A DNA stretch of 19,653 nt from an uncultured Clostridia bacterium (GCA_937900575.1 CALCEI010000076.1:1-19653), one strand, 5' to 3'. Positions 6,457 through 14,955 are shown, numbered from the stretch's first letter. Notes: generated from the letters alone by a model not told the origin. Made by a program: numbers and translations.

Positions 6457-6586
6457 ATTAAATAAATTAATTAAAAAAATAGATAAAAAATAAATAAAAT
6501 AAAAACCATAAAAACATTTAAAACATTTAATAAATAAAAAATAAATTTCTTTAAAATAAATATAAATAAATTAAATTAATTAAATA
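6457..6586. other. Very AT-rich gap between convergent genes
   Basis: About 130 bases of almost pure A and T, built from repeated AAATAAA/TTAAT-like words. I see no ORF, promoter or GC-containing hairpin. recF has no visible terminator of its own here. Confidence 0.6.
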
Positions 6587-7660
6587 TTATTTTTCTATTT
6601 TTCCGGAATTTATTTTTATTGTATTAAATTCACAATTTATTTTTGGAATTTCTGTGCAGGTTATAAGTGTCTGATTTCCCTTTAAACTAGTTAATAAACG
6701 TGTTTGTCTATCTTCGTCGAGTTCGCTTAAGACGTCGTCTAAAAGCAAAATTGGATATTCTCCTATTTCCTGTTTGATTATTTCCATAAGGGCCAACTTT
6801 ACACTTAAAGCAACTGTTCTTTGTTGTCCTTGGCTTGCATAAAATTTACAATCCAAACCATTTATTGTAAAAATAATATCATCACGGTGTGGTCCAACAG
6901 TTGTGTAACCCAACTCTATGTCTTTATTTATTGAATTTTCAAATTGAGTTGTTAAATCTTTTAAAATATTGTCTTTTGAAAAATTGTAACTATAATTCAA
7001 ATTTAATTCTTCATTTAATGTAATATTTTTATGAATATTTTTTGCAATTAAATTTATTTTTTCAATAAATTCCAAACGTTTTTTTATTATTTTTGTTGCA
7101 GTGTCAATAAGTTGTGGAGTAAACAATTTTAATTGTTCAATTTTGCTTTCAGAAGAATCTACAGTTTTTAAAATTGCGTTGCGTTGTTTAAGCACCTTTT
7201 CGTACCTTATTAAATTGTATAAATATGGCTTATCAAATTGGCTTATTGAAATATCCAAAAAGTTGCGCCTGTCTTCTGGCACTTCTTTAATAAGTTTAAG
7301 TTCGTCTGGGCTGAAATAGACAACCGAGAGTGTGCCAACAAGTTCAGTTAACTTTAAGATGTTAAGGTTGTTTATTTTTATACTCTTTTTATTATTGTTT
7401 AGGTACATTAAAATATTTTTGTTGCCACCCACTGTTTCGAAGTTTACATTGATGCTTGCAGAGTCTTTGTTAAACATAATAAGTTGCTTATCTTTGCTTG
7501 TTTTTGGGCTTTTACCAACACTAATCAAATATAAACTTTCCAGCAAATTTGTTTTACCTTGTGCGTTTTTACCAACCAAAAAATTTAAACCGTTTTTAAA
7601 GTTTACGGTTTCGCAACTGTAATTTCTAAAATTGCTTAATTTAAGTTGGTTAACTTTCAT
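6587..7660 (-). CDS. recF: DNA replication and repair protein RecF
   Basis: A 357-aa SMC/ABC-like ATPase that acts at single-strand gaps with RecO and RecR. It has Walker A GKNAQGKTN (30-38), the conserved GPHRDD (256-261), the ABC signature SQGQQR (276-281) and Walker B LLLDDVLSELD (305-315). It starts MKVNQLKLSNFRNY, a typical RecF N-terminus. The ATG overlaps the stop of the upstream 66-aa ORF (TAATG), so translation is probably coupled. It is the last gene of the mnmG-rsmG-ORF-recF unit. It is not followed by gyrB and is separated from dnaN, unlike the common dnaA-dnaN-recF-gyrB order. Confidence 0.97.
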   Translation of the reverse strand: MKVNQLKLSNFRNYSCETVNFKNGLNFLVGKNAQGKTNLLESLYLISVGKSPKTSKDKQLIMFNKDSASINVNFETVGGNKNILMYLNNNKKSIKINNLNILKLTELVGTLSVVYFSPDELKLIKEVPEDRRNFLDISISQFDKPYLYNLIRYEKVLKQRNAILKTVDSSESKIEQLKLFTPQLIDTATKIIKKRLEFIEKINLIAKNIHKNITLNEELNLNYSYNFSKDNILKDLTTQFENSINKDIELGYTTVGPHRDDIIFTINGLDCKFYASQGQQRTVALSVKLALMEIIKQEIGEYPILLLDDVLSELDEDRQTRLLTSLKGNQTLITCTEIPKINCEFNTIKINSGKIEK

Positions 7661-7860
7661 TATAAACTTAATCCTTTATCATCATTTTTAAATGTTTTTT
7701 TATTTTCTTTTGGGTTTACCACAACCGGAGTGTTTGATGTGTCCATAAAATGTTTCATTGTTTTTTGAATTAAGGAATCTTTAAAATAGACAGCATTAGA
7801 AGTGCCAAACGAAATAGTGCTTGTCATCATAATAATTCTAAGTCTATTTATCAATTTCAT
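7660..7860 (-). CDS. Unrecognised 66-aa protein coupled to recF
   Basis: A small ORF between rsmG and recF. Its ATG at 7860 has AAAGGAGC upstream, in the 10-base gap after the rsmG stop, and its TAA overlaps the recF ATG by one base. The frame is open further upstream into rsmG, but that extension lacks a ribosome site. The N-terminus is basic and moderately hydrophobic (residues 1-25, MKLINRLRIIMMTSTISFG), the middle is helical, and the last 20 residues are polar and lysine/asparagine-rich. Many Bacillota place an S4-domain RNA-binding protein before recF, and this sequence does not look like one. The clear ribosome site and double coupling support it being real. Function unknown. Confidence 0.7.
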   Translation of the reverse strand: MKLINRLRIIMMTSTISFGTSNAVYFKDSLIQKTMKHFMDTSNTPVVVNPKENKKTFKNDDKGLSL

Positions 7861-7870
7861 AAGTGCTCCT

Positions 7871-8602
7871 TTAAACAATAGGGTTTTGTTTTGGTTTGTT
7901 TTGTCCACGTGGATATTGTGGCGGAGTCTGTTTTATTTTTTTAATGATTATTATGTTTCTTTCCCCTGCATTATTTGGCAAATTAAAATTTTTAACTTCA
8001 ACACACTCGCCACCTAAAACACTTAATGCTTTTTTGGCTTCTTCCAACTCTTCATTATAGTTAGAACCTTTGTATGCCAACACAAAACCACCAATTTTAA
8101 CAAGTGGCAATAAGTATTCAAGCAAGGTGTTTAATTTTGCAACTGCTCTTGCAACGGCAACATCAAATTTTGCCTTGTTTTTAAGCGCAAAATCTTCTGC
8201 GCGTGCGTGAACGTTGGTGGATTGAATGTTGATTTTGTTGCACAGTTCGTCTAAGAAAACAACGCGTTTTTGTAAACTATCCACCAAGGTCAATTTTATA
8301 TCTGGCCTTATTATTTTAAGTGGTACACCGGGGACGCCTGCGCCTGTGCCTACGTCCACAACTGTTGCATTTTTTGGCAACGTTTCATAAGGCAAACAAG
8401 AATCGTAAAAATGTTTGACATACACTTCACTTTCTTCTGTTATTGCTGTTAAATTAACCTTTTCGTTATATGCAACAAGTTCTTTATAATAAGTGTTAAA
8501 TCGTTGTGCAGTTTCATCACTTTTTAGCATGGCAAAAAAATCCAACTTTGCTTGATTTGTTGAATATGGCTTTATTGAATTTTTTTGTGTGGCATTTTCC
8601 AT
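7871..8602 (-). CDS. rsmG: 16S rRNA (guanine527-N7)-methyltransferase
   Basis: A 243-aa RsmG that transfers a methyl group from S-adenosylmethionine to N7 of G527 in 16S rRNA. Visible motifs: NLTAI (50-54), HFYDS (64-68), the S-adenosylmethionine-binding loop DVGTGAGVPGVPLKI (83-97), VDSLQKRVVFL (107-117), RAED (134-137), the ARAVA motif (151-155) and the YKG stretch (177-179). The tail has the usual YPR-x-G-x-P-x-x-NP ending. The ATG overlaps the mnmG stop (TAATG) with AAAGGA upstream. It is the second gene of the mnmG operon, matching the classic mnmG-rsmG (gidA-gidB) pair. Confidence 0.97.
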   Translation of the reverse strand: MENATQKNSIKPYSTNQAKLDFFAMLKSDETAQRFNTYYKELVAYNEKVNLTAITEESEVYVKHFYDSCLPYETLPKNATVVDVGTGAGVPGVPLKIIRPDIKLTLVDSLQKRVVFLDELCNKINIQSTNVHARAEDFALKNKAKFDVAVARAVAKLNTLLEYLLPLVKIGGFVLAYKGSNYNEELEEAKKALSVLGGECVEVKNFNLPNNAGERNIIIIKKIKQTPPQYPRGQNKPKQNPIV

Positions 8603-10479
8603 TAAATTTTTCCTTTAAGTTTTAAGAAGACCAACAGAACATTAATATCTGCAGGGCTTACACCATCAATACGCTTTGCACTGCCCAAAGTTGCAGGTTT
8701 AAATTTGTTAAGTTTTTGTCTTGCTTCCAATCTTAAACCTTTAATTTCGTTATAGTCCATATCAGGAAGTTGAATGTTTTCTGTCTTTTTTGCTTTGGCA
8801 ATCATTTCTTCTTCTTGCTTAATGTAGCCTTCATATTTAATTTCCGTGTTTATATATTCCAAAACGTCATCTGGAACACCTTCAAACAGATTGAAATATT
8901 TTTTTACATCAAAAATCGTTATATGGTTACGCCTTACTGTTTCTTTAAGAGTTAAGCCTGTTTGTGGCATTGCTTCGCCCAATTCTGTAAACATTTTGTT
9001 TAGTGATTTTGGATTGTATCTTTTTTGAAGTGCCAAATTAACTTCTTCAATTTGTTTTAATTTGTTAGTAAATGCATTGTATCTTGCACCTTTTACAAGT
9101 CCAATTTTGTGGCCAAGTTCGGTTAAACGGATATCGCAATTATCTTGCCTTAAAGTTAAACGATATTCTGCCCTGCTTGTCATCATACGGTAAGGCTCAA
9201 TAATATCTTTTGTTGTTAAATCGTCAATTAAAACACCAATGTAAGCCTGGTCTCTTGCCAAAACAAACGGAGTTTTGTTATCCAAATATCTTTCTGCATT
9301 TATACCTGCCATTATGCCTTGTGCTGCTGCTTCTTCGTAGCCACTTGTTCCATTAATTTGTCCGGCAAAGAAAAGGCCATTTACCTTTTTGCTTTCCAAA
9401 TTATTTTTTAATTCGGTGGCATTAATACAATCATATTCAATTGCATAAGCAAAACGCATAATTTTAACATGTTCAAACCCCGGGATAAGTTTATACATGT
9501 TGCGTTGCACATAACTTGGCATACTGCTTGAAATGCCTTGCACATAAATTTCATCTGTGCTTGCGCTTTCCGGTTCCAAAAAAAGTTGATGCCTTTCCTT
9601 ATCTGCAAAACGCATAACTTTATCTTCTATGCTTGGGCAATACCTTGGACCAATACCTTTTATTGCACCGGAATACAAAGGTGCTTCGGTAATATGTTCT
9701 CTAATGTAGTTGTGCATATCCAAAGATGTATAACCAAGGTAACATGGAATGTTTGTTTTTGTTTTTTTGTTTTTATAAGAAAAACTTGTGTGCAAATCGT
9801 CCCCTGGTTGCACTTCAAATTTTGAAAAGTCTATTGATTTTTTATCCACCCTTGCAGGTGTGCCGGTTTTAAAACGTCTTATTTCAATGCCTAAATCCAT
9901 TAAAGATTTTGTTAAGAAGGTGCTTGGCTCGTAGCCGTTTGGGCCGGTCTTTTTTGTAAAGTTGCCAATGATGATTCTGCTGTTTAAGTAAACGCCTGTT
10001 GCAACAACAACTGCTTCACATGTAAACACTTCGCCCATGCTGGTTACAACTCCAACAACCTTATTTTCGTCCACCAAAATTTCTGCAATTTCACATTGCA
10101 AGACATCAAGATTTTTTTGGTGTTCTATTGTGCGCTTCATTTCTGTGTGGTAAACAACTTTATCCACTTGCGCGCGCAAAGATTGAACTGCTGGGCCCTT
10201 GCCAGAATTAAGCATGCGAAGTTGAAGCATAGATTTATCTGCATTAACACCAATTTCACCACCCAATGCGTCCACTTCGGCTGCAAGTTGACCCTTGGCT
10301 GTTCCACCAATGCTTGGATTACATGCCAAGAAGGCAATGCTATCCAAGTTTAAAGTTGTAAGCAAGGTTTTTTTGCCAAGACGTGAAAGAGCAAGGCACG
10401 CTTCACTTCCTGCGTGTCCACTTCCAACAACAACTGCGTCATAATGTGCAATGGCTTTGTCTAGCATTTTTTTATTCAT
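8602..10479 (-). CDS. mnmG: tRNA uridine-5-carboxymethylaminomethyl modification enzyme MnmG (GidA)
   Basis: A 625-aa FAD enzyme that, with MnmE, builds the cmnm5 group on the wobble uridine of certain tRNAs. It has the FAD-binding GSGHAG (19-24), CNPSIGG (53-59), the conserved RFKTGTPARVD (202-212), PRYCPSIEDK (278-287, with the conserved cysteine at 281) and the C-terminal family stretch ending RIDGVSPADINVLLVFLK. The frame is open further to a TTG at 10518, but the ATG at 10479 gives the normal N-terminus. No Shine-Dalgarno precedes it. Instead TATAAT ends six bases before it, so the mRNA is probably leaderless. mnmE upstream has its own terminator. Confidence 0.96.
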   Translation of the reverse strand: MNKKMLDKAIAHYDAVVVGSGHAGSEACLALSRLGKKTLLTTLNLDSIAFLACNPSIGGTAKGQLAAEVDALGGEIGVNADKSMLQLRMLNSGKGPAVQSLRAQVDKVVYHTEMKRTIEHQKNLDVLQCEIAEILVDENKVVGVVTSMGEVFTCEAVVVATGVYLNSRIIIGNFTKKTGPNGYEPSTFLTKSLMDLGIEIRRFKTGTPARVDKKSIDFSKFEVQPGDDLHTSFSYKNKKTKTNIPCYLGYTSLDMHNYIREHITEAPLYSGAIKGIGPRYCPSIEDKVMRFADKERHQLFLEPESASTDEIYVQGISSSMPSYVQRNMYKLIPGFEHVKIMRFAYAIEYDCINATELKNNLESKKVNGLFFAGQINGTSGYEEAAAQGIMAGINAERYLDNKTPFVLARDQAYIGVLIDDLTTKDIIEPYRMMTSRAEYRLTLRQDNCDIRLTELGHKIGLVKGARYNAFTNKLKQIEEVNLALQKRYNPKSLNKMFTELGEAMPQTGLTLKETVRRNHITIFDVKKYFNLFEGVPDDVLEYINTEIKYEGYIKQEEEMIAKAKKTENIQLPDMDYNEIKGLRLEARQKLNKFKPATLGSAKRIDGVSPADINVLLVFLKLKGKI

Positions 10480-10485
10480 GCTTTT

Positions 10486-10515
10486 ATTATAACACAACGG
10501 CACAATTTTGCACAA
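10486..10515 (-). promoter_or_regulatory. mnmG promoter, predicted to give a leaderless mRNA
   Basis: On the minus strand, TATAAT (10486-10491) preceded by TTGTGC (10510-10515) with an 18-bp spacer. Only six bases separate the -10 from the ATG at 10479, so +1 falls at or next to the A of the start codon. The -35 is weak. Confidence 0.6.
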
Positions 10516-10535
10516 CAAAAATATATATTATATAA

Positions 10536-10562
10536 TAAAAAAATAAACCGAAACTTCGGTTT
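10536..10562 (-). terminator. mnmE terminator overlapping its stop codon
   Basis: AAACCGA/TCGGTTT (10545-10551/10556-10562) forms a 7-bp stem with an AACT/AGTT loop and a run of seven T on the minus strand. The upstream arm includes two bases of the mnmE TAA. Confidence 0.88.
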
Positions 10563-11856
10563 ATTTTCCTAAACAGAATTTTGCAAAAACCCTATCAATT
10601 ATTGTTTCATCACTTGAACTGCCTGTAATCTCACCCAAACTTAACCACGCTTGTTTAATTTCAGCAGAGACAATATCCAAGGTTGTTGTGTTGAAAATTT
10701 CTTTTGCTTTTTCCAAGTGTTTGATTGCTGATTTAACACATTCTATATGACGAGTGTTTGTTAAGAACAATTTGTTTTGGTCAATCTCGCCAGTGATGGT
10801 TGCATCAAAAATCAATTGTTTTAAAGTATCAACATTTTCACCAGTTGTTGCACTTACAAGCACATAATTTTGTGCATTTTTTGGTGAATATAAATCCACT
10901 TTGTTGAAGATTTTTATGCTTGGTTTGTTTGTTTTTAATTCACACAAATTGTCTTTATCACTCACAAGCAACACCAAGTCGCAAGTTTGTAAAGTTTCCT
11001 TTGCACGAGTTATACCAATTTGTTCCACAACATCTGTGCTTTCATGAATTCCTGCCGTATCAAACAGACGGAAAATTATACCATTAAATTCATATTCTGC
11101 TTCCACCACATCACGCGTTGTGCCGGCAATATCTGTGACAATCGCTTTGTTAGATTTTGTTAATGCATTAAGTAAACTAGATTTGCCCACATTTGGAGCA
11201 CCCACAATGGCAACTTTAACACCATTTTTTATGGTTAATCCATTTTTGCTATCAGCAATTAAATTTTTAAGGGTTTTTGTTATATCTTCAATCTTTTTAA
11301 GATTGCCATCAATTTCTTCCGTGGAATAATCATATTCAGGATAGTCCAATTTTGCTTCCATTTCTGCCAGTAAATCTGTTAATTTGTTTTGATTTTCTTC
11401 AATGTAGGTTTTAAGTTTGCCTTGCAAAAGTGAACTGCCCATTTTTGCTTGCATGTCACTTTCGGCACTTATCAAATCCATAATGCCTTCTGCTTGGTCC
11501 ATACTCATTTTGCCGTTTATAAAAGCACGTTTGGAAAATTCGCCCCTTGTTGCCAGAACTGCACCATATTCAATGCATTGTTCAACAATTTTTTGTGCCA
11601 AAAAATATCCACCATGAGATTGAATTTCTGCAACATCTTCCCCTGTGAAGCTGTTTGGGGCAGAAAAATAGACAACCAAAGCATCATCAACAATGCTTTT
11701 TGCAGTAACTTTTTTAAAATACATCTTGCGTGGTTCAAAATCCAACTTTTCACCAATCATAAGTTGTAAAATTTGCTTGGATTTTTCGCCACTTATTCTA
11801 ATTACGGCTACTCCACTGTTTCCAGCAGGTGTTGCCAATGCTACAATTGTTTCCAT
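10561..11856 (-). CDS. mnmE: tRNA uridine-5-carboxymethylaminomethyl modification GTPase MnmE (TrmE)
   Basis: A 431-aa GTPase partner of MnmG. The N-terminal tetrahydrofolate-binding domain begins METIVALATPAGNSGVAVIR. A helical domain carries an inserted G-domain with G1 GAPNVGKS (219-226), G2 TTRD (246-249), G3 DTAG (266-269), G4 NKVD (318-321) and G5 SATTG (335-339). The extreme C-terminus is FCLGK, which keeps the catalytic cysteine of the C-x-G-K motif. The frame is open upstream to 11910, but the ATG at 11856 gives the family N-terminus. No ribosome site is visible and TATAAT ends seven bases before the ATG, so this mRNA is a leaderless candidate. It has its own terminator before mnmG. 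Confidence 0.97.
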   Translation of the reverse strand: METIVALATPAGNSGVAVIRISGEKSKQILQLMIGEKLDFEPRKMYFKKVTAKSIVDDALVVYFSAPNSFTGEDVAEIQSHGGYFLAQKIVEQCIEYGAVLATRGEFSKRAFINGKMSMDQAEGIMDLISAESDMQAKMGSSLLQGKLKTYIEENQNKLTDLLAEMEAKLDYPEYDYSTEEIDGNLKKIEDITKTLKNLIADSKNGLTIKNGVKVAIVGAPNVGKSSLLNALTKSNKAIVTDIAGTTRDVVEAEYEFNGIIFRLFDTAGIHESTDVVEQIGITRAKETLQTCDLVLLVSDKDNLCELKTNKPSIKIFNKVDLYSPKNAQNYVLVSATTGENVDTLKQLIFDATITGEIDQNKLFLTNTRHIECVKSAIKHLEKAKEIFNTTTLDIVSAEIKQAWLSLGEITGSSSDETIIDRVFAKFCLGK

Positions 11857-11863
11857 ACGCTTA

Positions 11864-11892
11864 ATTATAGCATATTGTTGACCTTTTTGCAA
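11864..11892 (-). promoter_or_regulatory. mnmE promoter, predicted to give a leaderless mRNA
   Basis: On the minus strand, TTGCAA (11887-11892), exactly 17 bp, and a perfect TATAAT (11864-11869). Seven bases separate the -10 from the mnmE ATG. Confidence 0.75.
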
Positions 11893-11959
11893 GAAATAAA
11901 CCATGCACAAATAGACAAAAATTTTGCCACCACCACAATATAAAGTTATGGACTAAGGG

Positions 11960-11988
11960 TTGACGTTTTCGACATAATGTGATAAAAT
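11960..11988 (+). promoter_or_regulatory. Promoter of the metallophosphoesterase operon
   Basis: TTGACG (11960-11965), a 17-bp spacer and TAAAAT (11983-11988), about 50 bases before the ATG. It diverges from the mnmE promoter. I see no operator-like repeat between them. Confidence 0.75.
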
Positions 11989-12038
11989 ATTTATGTCTGA
12001 AAATATAGGGGTAAAATTTATATTTTTTGGAGGTGCTT

Positions 12039-14576
12039 ATGAGCACAAAACAAGACATAAAACAAGACGCAGTTAATAAATTTTTAAGGTCTACAGAACA
12101 AACAAAGCAATTACAAAGGGCCGCTTCAGATTCTATTAGAGAAGTATCCAGAGATGTAAACAAAAGGTATCAGCTTATTGTTCACATAACAGACGTCCAT
12201 GACAATGCCAAATTTTTTGACATGTTGGTTTGGGCCAATATGGTTGGGGCTCTTGTTATTATCACCGGAGACATGACAAACAATCAAATTTTGTCACCAC
12301 ACGCCGACCCATACGCAGATATTAGAAATCCTGAAGACCAAATCCGCTTTTTGGATATGCAACTTCAAGAAGCTGAAAGACGAGGTATTGATTTAAGCAA
12401 TATTGTCTTTATTTATGTTGATGGAAACCATGAATATAGATTAACCAGAGAAACATCATTAAGGTCAACCCGTTGGCTTTTAGATAAACATAATTTAGGA
12501 GAAGCTTATGCTGCCAACATAGCTTTTGGTCAAATTAACATGAAGACCGGAGACAAAAAGTTAGATACAACATTTACAGTGGTTGCAGAACACGGTGATA
12601 ATGATTCTGCAAACAGTGGTAAAAACGCATCACAAAATCTGCAAAAGCCAAGATATAGGAATGTAGATGGAAGGTTTACAGGTCACAACCACAAAGGTGT
12701 CACTTTTGCCAACCAAACAAATGAACTTATCAATGATAAAGGCGAAGTAACCCTCCACACCACATACACACATAATGGTGGTTCAATGCAAGAAGATTCG
12801 GAATATGCAGACAGGGCAGGCTATGGTCCATCACCTATGCCAAACGGGGAACTTTTGCTTGCATCCGTATCATTAAACAAAACAACAAACGAACCAGAAA
12901 AACACCTTGAATTGATTAATGTAAGAGATGTTCTTACACCAGAAATTGTAAAATTATACAACTCACTTAATATTAAATGTAAGAGAATTGAAAAAGACAG
13001 CACAATCACAACAGAAGAACAAATGTGTGCCGCGTATGACTCTATACGCGGAGAAGCCGCTCGAAGTTTGGCAAAAATTTATAAGACAAGAAAAATTCCA
13101 ACCAATGAATTTTATACTACAGTATTCTCAGCTGCTCTTGTGGGGCAACGAGGCATAGAAAGTGAAGAAATAACTAAAAAACTTGTTAATGGAATAAGTA
13201 AAAAGAAAAATGCCTTTATTCCAATTACGGGTAACATGTTTGATGTTCCAACACAATTGACAATGCAAGCACAACAAGTGCCAGAAATAATTGATAAATT
13301 GTTTTCTGATATGTATATATCTGCAAAAAGGCTTAAACCTGCTGCAAACACAATTATTGGTTATCAGTACAACTTGCAAGAAATAAGATTGGCATCACCA
13401 AACTATGATAAACTTTTACATGCCATTGTTAAGAAAGCAATGAAAACTTTCCAAATGGATGAATCTTTGGCTTATAAGCCAGTGGAAGACCAACCAACCG
13501 AAAAGATTGAACAATTTATATTTACAGAACAAAGCAAAAAAGTTTATGAAGCCAACTCCAAAAAATTGAAAGAAGTTCTTGTTCCAAAATATTTAAGAGA
13601 TGCAAAATTCTTGGAAGTGTTTGCAGAACATATGAAAAAGAAATTTAAAAAAGTTGGTTACAACACTGCAACAAAAGAAAAAGAATTTAAGTTGTGTTTA
13701 AGTGATTATATAAACAAGAACAGAGACAAAATACCTCAAGAAGATTGGTTGTTGCAAATGGATTTGGACAAAGATGAAATTAATAAAAAATTCCCAATTG
13801 ACACAACCGGTTTGATGTTGTTGCATGAAAATGCCGTTTCAAATGTTTACTTTACTATGATGGGCTTAAAACCAGAACAAATTAAGAAAATTAAGATTAC
13901 ACAAGTTATTAATGATTCTGTTGTATATTTAATTCCTGTGCCAATGCCCAATGGCAAAACACGCATTGTTAAACTTCTTGTTCAATCAACAAACTGCACA
14001 GCAGGCAGAGGAGCCATTGAAAACAAGGCAACAAAAAATGAAGCTAAATCTGTTGCATGTGATATTTATATGGTAACATCACAAACCAATGCAGAATATT
14101 TAACCAAAACAAAATTATCTTACATTGATGAACATGGGAAACCAAGAACCAAAACCGCATACCATATTTCACCTGCAACCCTTACTGGCAGAAACAAATA
14201 TAGCCACAATGAAGTTTCAGAGCCAAGAATTTATAAATGTGTTGTTGTTGATGGTGGCGATATATATATGGAATCTCTTGACACACAAAGTGGAGTTACA
14301 GATTTCTTTGATATACAAGTGGACTGCATTAATAGGTTGATATCACAAAGTATGACAAGAACAGAAAATGCAATGAATGAAAGAAACGCAATACATACTC
14401 AGAACGATGAAAACCTATTAATAAGGTTAACAACAAAGAAAATTAATGAAGCTAAAGAAGCAGAAAAAGCAAGATTGGCACAAAAACAACAAAAAGTTGT
14501 AACAGTGCCTGTTGAAACAGTGGCAGAAGAAATAAATGAAGAAGTGCTTGAAGATGATGCACTTAAGGTGGGTTAA
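12039..14576 (+). CDS. Large protein with N-terminal calcineurin-like metallophosphoesterase domain
   Basis: An 845-aa protein with no signal peptide or membrane segment, so probably cytoplasmic. Residues about 45-270 hold all five metallophosphoesterase motifs in order: D-x-H (D52, H54), GD (77-78), GNHE (129-132), a lone metal-ligand histidine in AEHGD (H185) and GHNH (215-218). An active two-metal phosphatase or nuclease is therefore likely. The remaining roughly 570 residues match nothing I recognise. They contain alternating charged helical stretches and beta-like segments (about 620-760). They end in a lysine/glutamate/glutamine-rich probable coiled coil (about 795-820) and an acidic tail. 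The ATG at 12039 follows GGAGGTG. The zinc-ribbon gene starts two bases after its stop. The substrate is unknown. Mre11-like DNA processing, nucleotide hydrolysis or phage-related roles are all possible. Confidence 0.85.
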   Translation: MSTKQDIKQDAVNKFLRSTEQTKQLQRAASDSIREVSRDVNKRYQLIVHITDVHDNAKFFDMLVWANMVGALVIITGDMTNNQILSPHADPYADIRNPEDQIRFLDMQLQEAERRGIDLSNIVFIYVDGNHEYRLTRETSLRSTRWLLDKHNLGEAYAANIAFGQINMKTGDKKLDTTFTVVAEHGDNDSANSGKNASQNLQKPRYRNVDGRFTGHNHKGVTFANQTNELINDKGEVTLHTTYTHNGGSMQEDSEYADRAGYGPSPMPNGELLLASVSLNKTTNEPEKHLELINVRDVLTPEIVKLYNSLNIKCKRIEKDSTITTEEQMCAAYDSIRGEAARSLAKIYKTRKIPTNEFYTTVFSAALVGQRGIESEEITKKLVNGISKKKNAFIPITGNMFDVPTQLTMQAQQVPEIIDKLFSDMYISAKRLKPAANTIIGYQYNLQEIRLASPNYDKLLHAIVKKAMKTFQMDESLAYKPVEDQPTEKIEQFIFTEQSKKVYEANSKKLKEVLVPKYLRDAKFLEVFAEHMKKKFKKVGYNTATKEKEFKLCLSDYINKNRDKIPQEDWLLQMDLDKDEINKKFPIDTTGLMLLHENAVSNVYFTMMGLKPEQIKKIKITQVINDSVVYLIPVPMPNGKTRIVKLLVQSTNCTAGRGAIENKATKNEAKSVACDIYMVTSQTNAEYLTKTKLSYIDEHGKPRTKTAYHISPATLTGRNKYSHNEVSEPRIYKCVVVDGGDIYMESLDTQSGVTDFFDIQVDCINRLISQSMTRTENAMNERNAIHTQNDENLLIRLTTKKINEAKEAEKARLAQKQQKVVTVPVETVAEEINEEVLEDDALKVG

Positions 14577-14578
14577 TT

Positions 14579-14842
14579 ATGAGATATGGAATTACAGAAA
14601 CCGAACAAGGTGTTCATTGTGCAAATTGTTTGATGGTTGTTGGCACAAATGGCAACATCGAATATAATTATTGCCCAGGGTGCGGTGCCCCACTTACCCT
14701 TTCTGCAATAAATGAAACCAGCGCAACAAAGGTTGAAGAAGAAAAAGAATTGTTAAGAACACTTAACAGAATTGCAGAAGGCGAAAAAACAGATTCCTTT
14801 AAGGAAATTATCAAAGTTTACATCAAGGAACGCACAGAATAG
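14579..14842 (+). CDS. Small zinc-ribbon protein (87 aa)
   Basis: Residues 14-35 contain two C-x-x-C knuckles (C14/C17 and C32/C35) separated by 14 residues, with the second in a CPGCGAPL context, so it very likely binds one zinc as a rubredoxin-like zinc ribbon. The second half (about 48-87) is a charged helix suitable for protein contact. The ATG lies two bases after the metallophosphoesterase stop and its AAGGTGG ribosome site is inside that gene's last codons, so translation is coupled. A strong terminator follows. The tight pairing suggests it works with the metallophosphoesterase, perhaps as a nucleic-acid-binding or scaffold subunit, which is inference. Confidence 0.85.
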   Translation: MRYGITETEQGVHCANCLMVVGTNGNIEYNYCPGCGAPLTLSAINETSATKVEEEKELLRTLNRIAEGEKTDSFKEIIKVYIKERTE

Positions 14843-14847
14843 TAAAC

Positions 14848-14877
14848 AAAAGCACACAATATTATGTGTGCTTTTTG
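14848..14877 (+). terminator. Terminator of the metallophosphoesterase operon
   Basis: A perfect 11-bp stem (AAAAGCACACA at 14848-14858 with its complement at 14865-14875) around a six-base loop, followed by a T-run. It starts five bases after the zinc-ribbon stop. Confidence 0.93.
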
Positions 14878-14955
14878 TTGTCAAATTTAAGGTTGCCGAT
14901 TTTAACAAAAATCGAAATTCTTCATAAAAGTAAATAAAAGAGTTTTGCATACTTG

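Noticed and set aside
11021..11036. TGTTCCACAACATC in mnmE as a parS half-site
   Set aside because: Only the left half matches, and it is coding sequence.
11449..11769. 106-codon ORF antisense to mnmE
   Set aside because: Shadow of a conserved gene with no promoter or ribosome site.
11893..11959. Search for a second DnaA-box cluster at the mnmE/metallophosphoesterase divergence point
   Set aside because: No TTATCCACA-like 8/9 or better match was seen, so oriC is placed only at 3.94-4.30 kb.
14897..14914. CGATTTT/AAAATCG hairpin upstream of YwaF-type paralog 3 as a riboswitch
   Set aside because: It lies upstream of the promoter, so it is not in the leader RNA, and no conserved aptamer is visible.
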